A stretch of 25,948 bases of DNA, taken from NCBI GenBank assembly GCA_002286855.1, contig NRSV01000157.1, positions 1 to 25,948 of the forward strand, in the 5' to 3' direction. The notes beneath the pieces were generated by a model. It was not told the DNA's origin. It did no database searches and saw only the letters and a program-made list of their open reading frames with translations. A program made the position numbers and the translations under genes. The DNA is from Bipolaris cookei. Lineage: Eukaryota; Ascomycota; Dothideomycetes; Pleosporales; Pleosporaceae. Of the stretch, positions 9,217-19,373 are shown piece after piece. Numbering within the stretch: the first letter of the stretch is position 1; each line of letters begins with the position of its first letter.

Positions 9217-9916
9217 CGGAATGTGTATGTGTATGTATGTGCGAGCGCTGAGGCAAGCATCGAAGCTTCAAAGCAGGCTGAGGGAATCGAGGGCGACTAG
9301 AGACTCACTCACGCAGGGCAGAGAGGTTGTAGCTATTAGGTCTTACGAACGTCAAATAACGGGTTAAAAATTTAGAGATGAGGAGGCGTGGTAGAGTCTA
9401 GGAGTTGCAGCACAGCAAGCTAGACGTTGGGCCAGGCTGCATCTCTAACACCCAGGGCAGGAGGCGCAGCCCACGTGCGCAGTGGCGTAAGGCTGACCGG
9501 GCAAGGCTGACGTTGCATAACAGTGCGACAGCTAAACCAGGAAGCGGTAATTGTGCTAAAGACGCGATGTGATCCTGTAGAAAACGCTGTCTATAGACTA
9601 TTGTTTACTATAGAAGTGTATTATGATGTCCGTAGGGTGGTGTTGGTTCGTGCATAGACGGACACACGGGCCTAAAGGGACTGTGCCGCTATTACATTGC
9701 GGACCAGAACACGAAGCAGCAGCGATAACAGAAAGTCTTAACTGCGGAATCACGACAGCATAAACCGCATAGTAGCAGGCATAATCCACAATGCTTTTAG
9801 GAAGTACAGTATAATATTTCGCTTTGCTGTATCGAGCCAAAATGCTCAGTAGAAGAATATAACTAGCTATCTTTTGTAGGCCGCCACAAGCTTCGTTTCG
9901 TGTCCTGGTCCACTAC
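9217..9916. other. Intergenic region upstream of HET gene
   Basis: No convincing gene is seen. The segment holds the likely promoter of the HET gene and the 3' flank of the pogo pseudogene, with a short GTGTAT-type microsatellite at 9220-9243. An 80-codon minus-strand ORF (9598-9840) has no recognisable family or conserved pattern. I could not identify terminal inverted repeats of the neighbouring pogo element here. Confidence 0.5.
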
Positions 9917-11646
9917 TTAGTACATCCGCGCCACTGGGGCTCTCCATGGAGCAGGCACGCTCTCAATCCCCACGACAGCTGCAATAATTGACGTTGTCGG
10001 CTTTGACAATAGTTCCCCGGTTATCCGCCTCGTCTTGGCGTTTGACCCCGCGTCGCCCGCCTCTAGTGCAGCACTCGTACGCTTCCGACCTCGCTTGCCT
10101 TGACCTTTGGCCTTCTGAGCCGCATCTTTCTCAACGCGCTTCTCTCGTGCTTCCACGAGCTCCTCATAGCCCATGACCTTGGCTTGCCTAGCACCAGCGA
10201 CTTGGTCGATCGTCGCACCTTGGCTTCGTTGTTTATCGTTAGCAAGAATCGAATGTGGTTCTGCTGGAGGGCTCCCTTTGCGAAAGATAGCTGCGCCGCT
10301 TTAACCAGCTTGTGGAGGTGCCTCTCTAGGCGTTGCTTGCTTGCCTCGTTGAGAGTACTAGAGTCCTGCTCGATGATCGTGTTTTGAAGCGACACAAGAC
10401 CTTGCGCTGACACCGGCGTGACAGGTGTTGGTGGAACTTCGCTCTGGTCGCAAGCCTCGACATTGATGTCATCGGCCTTCACGATAGTCAAATCAGCAAG
10501 AGGCTTTGCCATAGTTCTGAGCACTCTGTCTGGGTTAAGCGGAAACAGCCCGCTTGCAGCAAAACCAGCTATAATATTCTTCGAAGTAAAGGCTTTCTCC
10601 CTTGCAGGGCTATAGAGGGAAGTAAAATGTTCTTTGCCGATTGTGTTAAAGCCTCCCCGCTCTAGGCGCTCGGCTTGCTCGCGATAGGCGGCTTTTAATG
10701 GAGCAAACACCGCGACGTCGCAGGGATGAAGCTTGTGGGAGGTATGAGAGGGAAGACGACAGAGGATGATGTTGTTCGCGAAGCAAAACTCTAGCACTTC
10801 AAGAGTCTCGTGGGTCCCAAAACCATCGCAGATTAGCACTCGCAGCTTACCTCTTGCTCGCTCTTTAGTTTCAGGGTCAAATATACGCTGAAGCCATTGC
10901 AAGCTAATATAGAAATCTGTGTATCCAGCATCAGAGCACGCGTACTGCCATCCAGGGATAGGAAATATAGTCCAGTTGCTCCGATGCGTCGTAGCCGGCC
11001 AGATAATCATAGGGTTTAGATACCTACCGTCACCGCTAATGCACTCAATCACGGTAACCATAGTGCACTTAGCACGCGCACCTCTATAGTCTCGCATATC
11101 ATCCTTACCTACTAACACTTTGACTGTACCTAGCATAGAAAGTATCACGCCAGTCTCGTCCATATTGTATACGTTCTCCTTCGAGATAGTAGGGTCTCGC
11201 AGCAGCCTTCCAATCACTTCAAACCAGTAGGTTACCTTCCAATAGATATTCCTCTCGTGACGATTCCAGTCTAGCGCCTTGACTCTCCTCGCTTGTGTCT
11301 CTGGATGGCGTTTCTCAAAGCCTTGAGTCCAGTTCTTGCCTGGCGGCTTCAGCGGGCGGTCGGTCGTAGATCACTGGTGGGAGACGCAGAAGGCTAGAAA
11401 ACGTATATACTTGATGCGCACAGGCTGTCCGAGATCAGACATCTGTAGAAGAAAATGAACGAGGGCGTCCTCCTCGTACGGAGCGAGGTACTGTTGGCTT
11501 TGGGCCTTTTCTTCAATCGAGCGACGACCCCGCGCGCGATGGTGCAGGGTCGTATGAGGGACCCCACCACGATCTGCGCGAGCACGGTATGATTTAGACA
11601 AGCTAGGAGGAACGGGGTGCGCCAGAACACGACTGGCTGCATCCAT
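9917..11646 (-). pseudogene. pogo/Fot1-type DDE transposase, near full length, two lesions
   Basis: The likely start is the ATG at 11646 (MDAASRVLAHPVPPSLSKSY). The N-terminus carries the HTH region (SYRARADRGGVPHTTLHHRA, RGRRSIEEKAQSQQYLAPYE), followed by KNWTQGFEKRHPETQARRVK of the CENP-B-like DNA-binding part. The DDE_1 catalytic core is intact as DD35D: YNMDETGV, ICDGFGTHETLEVLEF and PCDVAVFAPLKAAY. Lesion 1 is a TGA at 11371-11373 between HQ and STTDRPLKPPGK, a probable CGA to TGA change. Lesion 2 is a one-base deletion near 10187: GGCAAGCCAAGG where a further G would restore VMGYEELVEAREKR. The frame then runs through the basic tail GQGKRGRKR to WRAPVARMY and a stop at 9917. Read without the lesions it would be about 575 residues, a usual length. 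Terminal repeats were not found by eye. Confidence 0.88.
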
Positions 11647-11724
11647 GGTGGCGAACGTGTTAGCGATGAAGAGACGAGGAGCGTCTGGCAGACTCTGAGT
11701 AGGGAACGCAGCCCGTACACACAT

Positions 11725-12393
11725 CGGCTCTGCATACGCGTAATCGTAGATGCTTCTAGAAACCTATTAGCATGCGTCACTTCTATTTTAAGAGGCACAC
11801 TCTATAGGCATAGCGCCGTTTATATTACAATAGAATACAGCAAGCGATAGGGGCGCTAGCAGGTACTAGTGCATGATAAGCCACGCTAGCATATCCCGCT
11901 AGCGTCTGGTACGTTTTTAAAGATCTCCTGGTCCGTACAACGGAGCTCTCGGCATGCTCGCTCCTACGTCTGAGTGAGACCACGAAACCGGGAAAGCAAT
12001 CTTCCTTCATTAAACTCTCTTTGCGACCCTCCGAGTAGTCGATTGCTCCTTGCAACTTCTAATAGACAAGGGGGTGCTGTTAAAGAGTCCATTGACGACG
12101 TCGACGAAATGATTAATAGCCAAGCCAACACCATAGCAATCCTTTCCGGAGATGAATCGAATTGAGAAACCGTAACTAGGGAATCTTTGAGTTCTGTCTG
12201 CATCTCTTCGGATTTAATAAGAAGCATGTCCGAACGTCCGAAGCATGAACCTGTCTCGCGACATAGTGCGTCTCTGCACGTAGGGACGCACCTTACAGCC
12301 ACAAATGGCAACATACCGCTCTTCTGGCGAGACAACATCGGTGATGATGGCATACGTTAGTGATGTCGCAATCTGCGAGCCAACCCCATGTGG
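11725..12393. other. Gene-poor flank between pogo and Tc1/mariner elements
   Basis: No credible gene is seen. Short ORFs on both strands (for example 11964-12353 minus) show no family features. Part of the interval is presumably the 5' flank and end of the pogo element at 9917-11646, but no terminal repeat could be defined. Confidence 0.45.
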
Positions 12394-12534
12394 CAGTTCT
12401 GTTCGTCGGTCACCGAGCCAAGAACCTCGTCGGGCATCGAGGTTCCAGGCTTGGTGAACGACAGAGATCTCGGGTAGGTGACCGAGCTCGGTATCCGACA
12501 GGGTTCTTGACTCTGTAACCGACGAACAGAACTG
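12394..12534. repeat. MITE-like hairpin, 141 nt
   Basis: The outer 17 nt at 12394-12410 (CAGTTCTGTTCGTCGGT) are a perfect inverted match to 12518-12534. The similarity continues inwards for about 30 nt with small gaps (GAGCCAAGAACC against GAGTCAAGAACC, CGTCGG against TGTCGG). The inner part holds a perfect 12-nt palindrome, ACCGAGCTCGGT (12481-12492). It contains no ORF of note. A target duplication could not be recognised, so the superfamily is open. Confidence 0.6.
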
Positions 12535-12709
12535 TTACACCCCAAGTATTTGAGCAAGTAGCGTAGCCCACACAGCTCGTAACGGTAGAGCAGTCCACCA
12601 GCAGATTGCTCGTGTCGCAAACTCTTCAAGCATAAAGCCGAGAAGACAAAGTAGGAGAACCGGCCGGTGTCTAATACAGTCTGCTGCAAGCCCATAAGGG
12701 AGAGCTATA

Positions 12710-14346
12710 CGGAGGTGCCTTTCAAAAGTTGGGGCCCCCCCCGTCAGAAAGCTATAAGTTACTATGCTGAATCTGGAAGTTGCTCCGATTGTACGTGGCG
12801 TCTGCTCACATACGAAGGAATCGCTTTCGACTACCCAACGCTTTTGATCAAATTCAGGCCTTACAATGAATTACAGTGCTGCAACTCGTGCTCTTGTTGA
12901 TTCTCTTAAAGCAACAGGCAAAAGCAATGGCGAGATAACTGACTTAACGGGTATAGAGAAGCGTACGCTCAACAAAATATATGCCCGGGCGATTGAGCGT
13001 GGATTTGACCCAGCTGAGCGTCCACTTAATCTTCGGGACGAGCATGAACAAGATGCAACTCGATTCGGCCGTCCGTCAAAGCAGACTAAGGATACAATTT
13101 CCGCTGTAGTGCTTACAGTACGCCGTGATCGCTATGGGAGAGAGAAATCGTGCGCTGACATTGCCGGTATGCTTAGAGAGAAGGGAATCGAAGTCTCAGC
13201 CAGCACTGTGTATCGTATACTCAAGAAAGCTGGGTTCAGAAAGACTAAACCGACAAGGAAGCCTGGGTTGACGAAGTAGATGCGGGAGGATCGACTTAAG
13301 TGGTGTTTAGAGCATAAAGACTGGACTCTCAAAGACTGGAAGAATGTGATTTGGTCAGCCGAAACGAGTGTTGTGTTGCTCCATCGACGAGGTGGCTATC
13401 GTGTGTGGTGTAAAGCTGATGAAGCTTTTGTACGAAGCTGTATTCGGGAGCGTTGGAAAGGCTATTCTGAGTTTATGTTCTGGGCGTGCTTCTCCTACGA
13501 CAAGAAGGGGCCGTGTCATTGCTGGATACCAGAGATGAAGAAAGACAAGGAAAAGGCTGATAAAGAGATAAAGGAGATGAACGAGAATCTTGAGCTACTG
13601 ATGAAAGAGCAATGGGAGCTTAATAATGGTATGCGTCGACTTAATCTACGAACAACCCGTGGCCGGAAGCCTCAGTGGCGATGGAATCAGAAGAATGGCA
13701 AGCTAGCTCATGGTAAAGGTTCTGGCATTGATTGGTATCGCTATCAAACAACAATTCTTCGACTAAAGCTGCTACCCTTTGCGCAGCAGTGTAAAGATGC
13801 TCGACCAGGAACAATCGTACATGAGGACAAAGCTCCATCACATGAGCATCACACTCAGCAGCTGATATATGACCTACATGGCATTACGAAGCTTCTTTGG
13901 CCAGGTAATTCGCCATATCTAAACGCGATTGAGCCATGCTGACCATGGATGAAGAGAAGAACTACGAGAAAGGGCGCACCAAAGAGCAGAGCTAAAGCTA
14001 TTCAGGCATGGGAGCAGTGTTGGGCGGAGTTACCTCAAGATAAGATTCAGTCGTTGATCGAGCGTATCCCTATACATATACAAAAGATAATTGAGCTTAG
14101 GAGCGGTAATGAGTATAGAGAGGGCAGAGACGCTGATCGATTTCGTGCTACTCCTTCTACTACTCTATCAGCTAATTCTGAATGGGAGGATATTTCATAA
14201 AACTTCAAGCAGTTAATTACAGTCAAGCAATGACATCGAGCTTTGCACCATAAGGCCTGCTCACGTGCTCGGAGAAATAACCTAATTAGGCATAATGGCT
14301 TTTAGCTTTCTGACATGGGGGGCCGAACTTTTGAAAGGCACCTCCG
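12710..14346 (+). mobile_element. Tc1/mariner-type DNA transposon, complete with TIRs
   Basis: The element starts CGGAGGTGCCTTTCAAAAGT at 12710 and ends with its inverted complement at 14346. The TIRs extend about 45 nt (to TCAGAAAGCTA on both sides, 12710-12755 and about 14302-14346) and differ mainly in a G/C-run in the middle. Both ends are flanked by TA (12708-12709, 14347-14348), the target duplication of the Tc1/mariner superfamily. The element is 1,637 bp and holds one transposase frame with lesions. Confidence 0.92.
12866..14200 (+). pseudogene. Tc1/mariner transposase, inactivated
   Basis: The frame opens at ATG 12866 with an N-terminal HTH region (LKATGKSNGEITDLTGIEKR) and a second DNA-binding helix block (ASTVYRILKKAGFRKT). 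One frame runs through the element with two stops: TAG at 13277-13279 (after GLTK, before MREDRLKWCLEH) and TGA at about 13940 (after NAIEPC, before PWMKRRTTRKG, in place of the Trp usual there). Catalytic residues are also damaged. The first Asp position reads WSAETS, whereas the family has an acidic DE pair (WSDET-type). The block usually SPDLN reads SPYLN. The second site VHEDKAPSH is intact. A charged coiled region of about 70 residues (about 13525-13630) sits between the first two motifs. The transposase is dead, but the TIRs could still be recognised by an active relative. Confidence 0.88.
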
Positions 14347-16287
14347 TAGGAAGACCAGGAATCCGGTTAATAGTATCCTTGATGCCAGTAAGATGTATTA
14401 ACTCCGCTTGAACAGGGTCAGATTTTCAGAACAATCCGGTGCGATTCTTATGGCAAATAATTGATTCGTGGACGGCGATGGTGGGCGGATAGGCTAAGGC
14501 GCTTCCAAAATTGATGGCGAGGATGGAGAGAGCGATAAGTAGCAGAGTAAGTAGCGGGTACGGATGCGTGTGCGGGTGCGGATGCGGGTGCGGATGCGGG
14601 TCCGGGCCGTCACGGGTGGCGGCGATACAGGCCGCTCCCATTCAAACGAATAGAAATCTTCTAGAGACGTTTGAGAAGGCTGCTTAACTTGATCAGGATA
14701 GGTGGACGAAGACCAGAAGGGGCAACATACCTTCGGGGTGTCGCTCGAATTTCCGCTTAGCAGTATAGCTAACTAGGCTAGACTAATAAAAGGCTAGCTC
14801 GCTCTCCTATAGGAGCCTATAATTAGCTGACGGTTAAACGGAAGTATACACGTATTCCTGCGTGCACAAGTGTGAAGATCGTTCGAAGATGACTTAGGGT
14901 TGGCTCTCGGGAGAAGAGTGAGTGCGATGGACGGGTATGTGATAGCACGATTGGTTAGTCGATGTAATATCACGAGGGGCTGAGATCCAAGTATGATCCT
15001 GAGATTGAATACAAAGTTGAACACACTAAGCTATAAGGGCTTAATGCCTATTGTTATATACTAAGGAGTGCTGCGCTCGTAGACAAGCACTAAGGTATCA
15101 CTCCAGTCATAGGTTAGTTAGTGTCGCTCGTTAGCGAGCAAGCTGCTTACAGCCTAGCCTCAGCAGCTCACCCAAGAGTGGTCACGTGATTGCAGCGCAA
15201 TTGCCGTGCCGCAAGCCTTTGACTGTGCCGTGATCCTTCAGACGTATTACGCTGACGCCCCCGGGTATTCCCTGGGTGTGTTCGTAAAAATAAGCTGCTT
15301 ATCTCTCTGACTATGCATATACCTGGGCGCTTAAACGTCGCCAATTACATTGCGACTATACATATTGAACGTGCAAGGTAACACAGACCCTAGCCTGTAG
15401 TTCCCTCTACCTAGCTTAGGGATGCTAAGTCACGTAAATGATGTCAATAGGACCAGATATGTAACATGAGCAAATCGTGTAGTATTGGTTCTATGTGTCA
15501 GGGTCTCACTAAAATCAGATAACTGAGTTAATTTAAATTACAAAGTTATGGCAGTGCGGAGGAAGAAAGTAGCTCCGCGGATACATATGCAGGTAGGAGC
15601 GAATGCATAGGCTACTTAGTGACCCATGCTTCAGAGCCGGCTTGAGATTCCGAGGAACCTCAGTCTCCAAACCGTCACACTATGGGAGGAGCGAACTATG
15701 TACGAAAGGGCGAGCTTGGCGCTAAGCCTAGAACGTGCTGGTGCGATAGGGAAGATGGGATGAGAACCTGGGGCAGAACACTAGAGGACAACAGTATATC
15801 TCTGTGCCTGACTTGTGAGTCCTACCTACGCAACTAGAATGAGAGTGGGAGGATAGTATATATCTTGACCTGGTGCAGCGTCTCATCAACTATGTAAGCC
15901 CAGAAGTACCATGTATAGTCACGTAGTTACTCACTGGCTAATAACGCTGTATTTAAACTTGCTCCTATCATCATACACATTAGAATACAATACTTCACAC
16001 ACACTCAACGGCTTACAAACTATTTTCGGCCTACCTGGTTTTCACCCAACAAAAGGAAACATTAATCAAAATAAACCTTGGAACTAATAATTACTAAGCT
16101 TGGATCTTTTAAGAAACTACTCTTGAGCTTTTCATCCTGAAGGATTCTTCTCGACAGCTAAGTCCACTAACGTCTCTCCTACATGCGTGCATGACTCTCT
16201 GCAGTTAGAAGCGAAGGATTTGGTGTGGCACTCTGTGTTAGTAAGAGTCAAAGGAATTCGGAGCAAGAATTGGCACCTAGCGAAAGA
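14347..16287. other. Gene-poor stretch with a GC-rich microsatellite
   Basis: No supported gene is seen across about 1.9 kb. At about 14560-14607 lies a tandem array of hexamer-like units alternating GGATGC and GGGTGC. On the minus strand it would read as a His-Pro run in a 71-codon ORF, which I do not accept as a gene. The remainder shows short ORFs without family signatures and no clear inverted repeats. Confidence 0.5.
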
Positions 16288-16293
16288 TATAAA
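16288..16293 (+). promoter_or_regulatory. TATA box for the secreted-protein gene
   Basis: TATAAA stands 100 nt before the ATG at 16393, followed by a C/T-rich leader (CTCCTTCATCTTTCATTCCG) and a CATC-ATG start context. This layout is common for highly expressed small secreted protein genes of filamentous fungi. Inferred by position only. Confidence 0.45.
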
Positions 16294-16392
16294 GCACAGC
16301 TCTCCAGACCGAAGAGATGGCACCGCAACCTCCTTCATCTTTCATTCCGAGCAAGCAAGCGGTTTCACTCCACAACATCCTCAGCCTCCATC

Positions 16393-16499
16393 ATGCGCTA
16401 CACAAACCCAGTTCTCATCACCTTCTCCTCTCTCCTAGCCTTAGTTTCCGGCAACGCTATCCGCTTCTACTCGAGCCAAGGAGGCTGCAGCGGCACCTA
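16393..16499 (+). pseudogene. Small secreted protein, 5' fragment with signal peptide
   Basis: The ATG at 16393 gives MRYTNPVLITFSSLLALVSG followed by NAIRFYSSQGGCSGTY. The first 20 residues are a classic signal peptide (one basic residue, a hydrophobic core, small residues before a likely cut after SG). After 36 codons the reading runs into a 54-nt LTR tip (16500-16553), and a frame of unrelated sequence follows. The cysteine-containing N-terminus suggests a small secreted protein or candidate effector, but I do not recognise the family. A larger upstream in-frame ORF start (16225) is disfavoured because the TATA box and C/T-rich leader precede 16393 and the signal peptide begins there. Confidence 0.6.
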
Positions 16500-16553
16500 C
16501 AGGCCGAGATTCCATCGAGGTACAACACACCAACTAGGCTCTAGCCTATCACA
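16500..16553 (-). repeat. LTR 5' tip fragment, 54 nt
   Basis: On the minus strand this starts TGTGATAGGCTAGAGCCTAG and matches the first 54 nt of the LTR-like sequence that starts at 25426. The match ends at CTCGGCCTG, after which the flank is the secreted-protein gene. The other end of the LTR is missing, so a deletion followed or accompanied the insertion. Confidence 0.75.
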
Positions 16554-17120
16554 CAAGTCAGCACTTCAGTCACTGTTTCAGTTCCTACATCTATACCAGG
16601 CGCAGGTCCTGTGACCACTTGTATATCTGTGTCAATTCCAGCACCTGCTCCTTTACCTTCACTCACATCTCCTCGTTCATCCCCGCCAGTAGCTGTCGCT
16701 GTGTCAGTCACCATGGCCCCGTCTCCTGTCTGGCGACCTCCAACACTAGAAGAGTTTTTAGCTGATATTGAAGGTTGACGATCTCAACCTGTTCTGCACC
16801 AGTGTAATGATATGATATCAGCTACCAACTTTCTAGCAGAGACCGGGCAAGAGGAGGATCCTATAGAACTAGTGGAGGCACGGAATATGGCTCTTGCCAC
16901 GCAAGGACTATTCGCTTCTTGCACACCAACCATGGCTTGGAACTATCACTTTGGAGACATGGAAGCTTTCTATACTGAGAGATTCGCACAAGTTGACGCT
17001 CAGAACGCACTTGTTGATCGTGAAGATGTACCCAAGCCGCGGCCTAAACGTGCTGCAGCAGTCGCGGCTTCTAAAGCCTGGAAAAGTCTTGGCCCGCGTA
17101 AGAGACGACGGCGTCAATAG
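16554..17120 (+). pseudogene. Unknown protein, Pro/Ser/Thr-rich then basic C-terminus
   Basis: One frame from about 16551 reads VSTSVTVSVPTSIPGAGP, then SIPAPAPLPSLTSPRSSPP and APSPVWRPPTLEEFLADIEG. It meets a TGA at 16776-16778 (probably from CGA) and continues in frame as RSQPVLHQCNDMISATNFLA, ELVEARNMALATQGLFASC, MAWNYHFGDMEAFYTERFA, and a basic end (KAWKSLGPRKRRRRQ) at 17120. I do not recognise the family. The 5' end is lost at the LTR fragment. A nuclear or nucleic-acid-binding role is possible from the basic tail but is only a guess. The 102-codon ORF starting at 16812 is the downstream part, not a separate gene. Confidence 0.5.
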
Positions 17121-17470
17121 ATACCAAATCTAGTGATACATTTGATTCAAGCGCAGCCACCCTTTATATGTATCTATGCCTAAAAGAATAAAATACTGTA
17201 ATGTGTTTGGCACTAGTAAAGATTTAGCTAGCGTTGGGGACAAATCTCATCTTGGGGACAAATCTCAGCAGCCTTCACAAAATGGACAGCAATAGTAACA
17301 TAATTTATAGTTAGAAGGATTGGAATAAGCTCATGAACAGCTCTAATATATCGTTAATAGACTTAAAGAACACCATTCTATCAACGTCTCAGAAATTGGT
17401 CGAAAACTCGTTTACCTAACCTAATAGACTGTACGAATTCAACGCACTTACTCACATTGCGAAATTCGCA
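17121..17470. other. Intergenic / putative LINE 5' UTR
   Basis: No gene is seen. A 14-nt direct repeat, GGGGACAAATCTCA, occurs twice at about 17237-17267. The last 150 nt before the ATG at 17471 probably belong to the 5' UTR of the LINE, but its 5' terminus cannot be placed from sequence alone. Confidence 0.4.
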
Positions 17471-18895
17471 ATGGCGGGCGGTGCATCTACGACGGAAGAG
17501 GATGGTCGACCTGACGCGGTTGCGACGCGTCAGGACGCGACTACAACAACAGAGGGAAAAAGACCGGAACTACCGGAAAAATGGATTGAGACACTGGAGA
17601 AACAGATAAGGCAACAAGAACAAATACTGACAACAGTAGCAAAAAGAGCGGTCGAGGGTGTGAATAATGCTGGCAGCGAAGAGGACCTCTTCCATATCAT
17701 CCGCGAACTCACCGCGGCAACAACAACGGTAGGCCAGAACCTGGCCCGTATCAAATTGCCCAAAACGGGCCAAACAACAGATGGAAAGGAAGGGATACAG
17801 GCTATACTCCAGAGATTGGACGCGATGGAGGCACGCCTGGAAGAGGGGATAAAGAAGGACAGAACAACAACAAAGGCGCCCACGCGTCAAGAGCCGATAA
17901 GCTGGAGTCAGGTGGCCTCGAGAGGCACTATCCACCCAGCAAAAATCGAAGTACGGATGGAAACAACCAAGGGCACTGAGCCTGAAACGGCGCAAGAAAA
18001 GTTGGCCCGTATCCGGGTTGCCATCCCGGATGCAAAGGCAATCATCCCTCATCCAAGAGCGCCCAACAAGATCTCGGTGGTGGTCAAGGACGCAGCGCGA
18101 CGGGATCAGATCATACAAGCAGGCATTCAGGTTTCGGATGGCATCAAGATCATCCGACGACCTAAATTGATTATGGTATCAGGCATTCATCTTGGTACCT
18201 CAATCCAAAACAAGAAATGCAGCGAAAACGACACGTGGATTAGGGAAGTCAACAAACAAAACCGAAACCTTCGAGTCGAACAAGTACGATGGTTATACAC
18301 AGACAAGAACCTTGCTAGCAGGCGGGAAAACAAAACGCAAACAAGAGGATCCGTCAGCACAGAGGAATCCCAACTTAGGGCAGTGCGGGAAGGCATACTG
18401 GTTGGAGCGGAATGGCTTCCAGTCCGTCTGTGGGACGTATCGCTCACGGACGGACAATGCTTCAAGTGCTGGAAATGGGGCCACAGCCAATCTGTGTGTA
18501 ATGCGACCAAGGACATCTGCGGACACTGCGCAGGCAGCCATTCCACAAGGGACTGCAAAACCAAGGGCGACGAAGCAGCCAGCTGTGCAGCCTGCAAGTT
18601 AAAGGGTCATAAGGCCTGGATGACTAGACACTGCAAAGCTCACCAAAGCTTCTGGAAAGCGAATGAGGAAAAAAAGCAAGAATTGCTCATGCGCACTACG
18701 CAGATACAGCGCAGCGCCTCCCCAACCGCAGGATCCACCACGCCTGTCCTGAGTTTCTTCGGAAGCTCTACAACAGTAAGCAGCGAACATAGGACACAAG
18801 TTGATGATAGCCGAAAAAGGAAAAAACGGTCGGGAGGCCTACCCACCTCAGCTCTGCGGCCATGGCACCAGGACAGAGCCAACTCTTCCCGATAA
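17471..18895 (+). CDS. LINE ORF1 (gag-like) protein with three zinc knuckles, intact
   Basis: This is an uninterrupted 474-residue ORF. The N-terminal half is rich in charged residues with probable coiled-coil segments (WIETLEKQIRQQEQILTTVA near 38-57, ILQRLDAMEARLEEGIKK near 115-135). An RRM-like middle follows (ISVVVKDAARRDQIIQAGIQ, then LIMVSGIHLG). Three zinc knuckles stand at about residues 330-343 (CFKCWKWGHSQSVC), 350-362 (CGHCAGSHSTRDC) and 372-388 (CAACKLKGH...C), then a basic tail with KRKKR. This is the ORF1 layout of fungal Tad/I-like LINEs, which form ribonucleoprotein with element RNA. It belongs to a different lineage from the ORF1 fragment at 6653-7428. No ORF2 with endonuclease or RT follows, so the element lacks its own replication enzymes here. 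Confidence 0.85.
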   Translation: MAGGASTTEEDGRPDAVATRQDATTTTEGKRPELPEKWIETLEKQIRQQEQILTTVAKRAVEGVNNAGSEEDLFHIIRELTAATTTVGQNLARIKLPKTGQTTDGKEGIQAILQRLDAMEARLEEGIKKDRTTTKAPTRQEPISWSQVASRGTIHPAKIEVRMETTKGTEPETAQEKLARIRVAIPDAKAIIPHPRAPNKISVVVKDAARRDQIIQAGIQVSDGIKIIRRPKLIMVSGIHLGTSIQNKKCSENDTWIREVNKQNRNLRVEQVRWLYTDKNLASRRENKTQTRGSVSTEESQLRAVREGILVGAEWLPVRLWDVSLTDGQCFKCWKWGHSQSVCNATKDICGHCAGSHSTRDCKTKGDEAASCAACKLKGHKAWMTRHCKAHQSFWKANEEKKQELLMRTTQIQRSASPTAGSTTPVLSFFGSSTTVSSEHRTQVDDSRKRKKRSGGLPTSALRPWHQDRANSSR

Positions 18896-19373
18896 GGACA
18901 GCCACACCAACAGCTGATTATGAGATGGACTAATCACTCCAGCACCACACCTCGGCTCCCTTATCTAAAGGAAGCACCGTTAAATAAGGAAAGAGACAAA
19001 AGGAAAGAACGAGACTACGGATACTCAGGCGCGGGAGGTTTTTAGACATAAGTTCGCTTAGGTCACGTTTGCCCCGCAATACACATTGTAGCATTCAGTG
19101 TTCATAGACCCTCACGGGAACCAGGCAGCACTTTAAATTGATTTATTTAATTTAATTATACGTTATTGTGGTAGATGTATGTACTATCTTAAACAATCCA
19201 ACGGCAAATTCGCTGCTAATTTTGGTAGCTTGTGACGCCGTTTATGGATGCCAACTTGCCGCAAAACCCCCCTAATTGTGCGGGCAGTGGCCCGAGTGGA
19301 ATCGTCTCCGGCTTTCCTACCTTAGCTAGCGTAGGCGTTAAACAAGTATAAGGGCTAATTTATTTTCTCGTTA
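18896..19373. other. Gene-poor flank, possible LINE 3' remnant
   Basis: No gene is supported. The first 160 nt include an A/G-rich stretch (AAGGAAAGAGACAAAAGG) that could be the residue of a deleted ORF2 or 3' UTR of the preceding LINE. An A/T-only run at about 19133-19160 follows. Neither a poly-A tail nor target duplications were found. Confidence 0.4.

Noticed and set aside
9598..9840. 80-codon ORF on the minus strand
   Set aside because: No recognisable motif, no intron or promoter support, and it sits in a transposon flank. Chance ORF most likely.
9820..11850. Terminal inverted repeats for the pogo pseudogene at 9917-11646
   Set aside because: A weak match between CGCTTTGCTGTAT (about 9829) and the complement near 11840 was seen, but it is too short and imperfect to define element ends.
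14426..14641. 71-codon ORF with a His-Pro run
   Set aside because: The His-Pro run is just the translation of the GGATGC/GGGTGC microsatellite. No other support.
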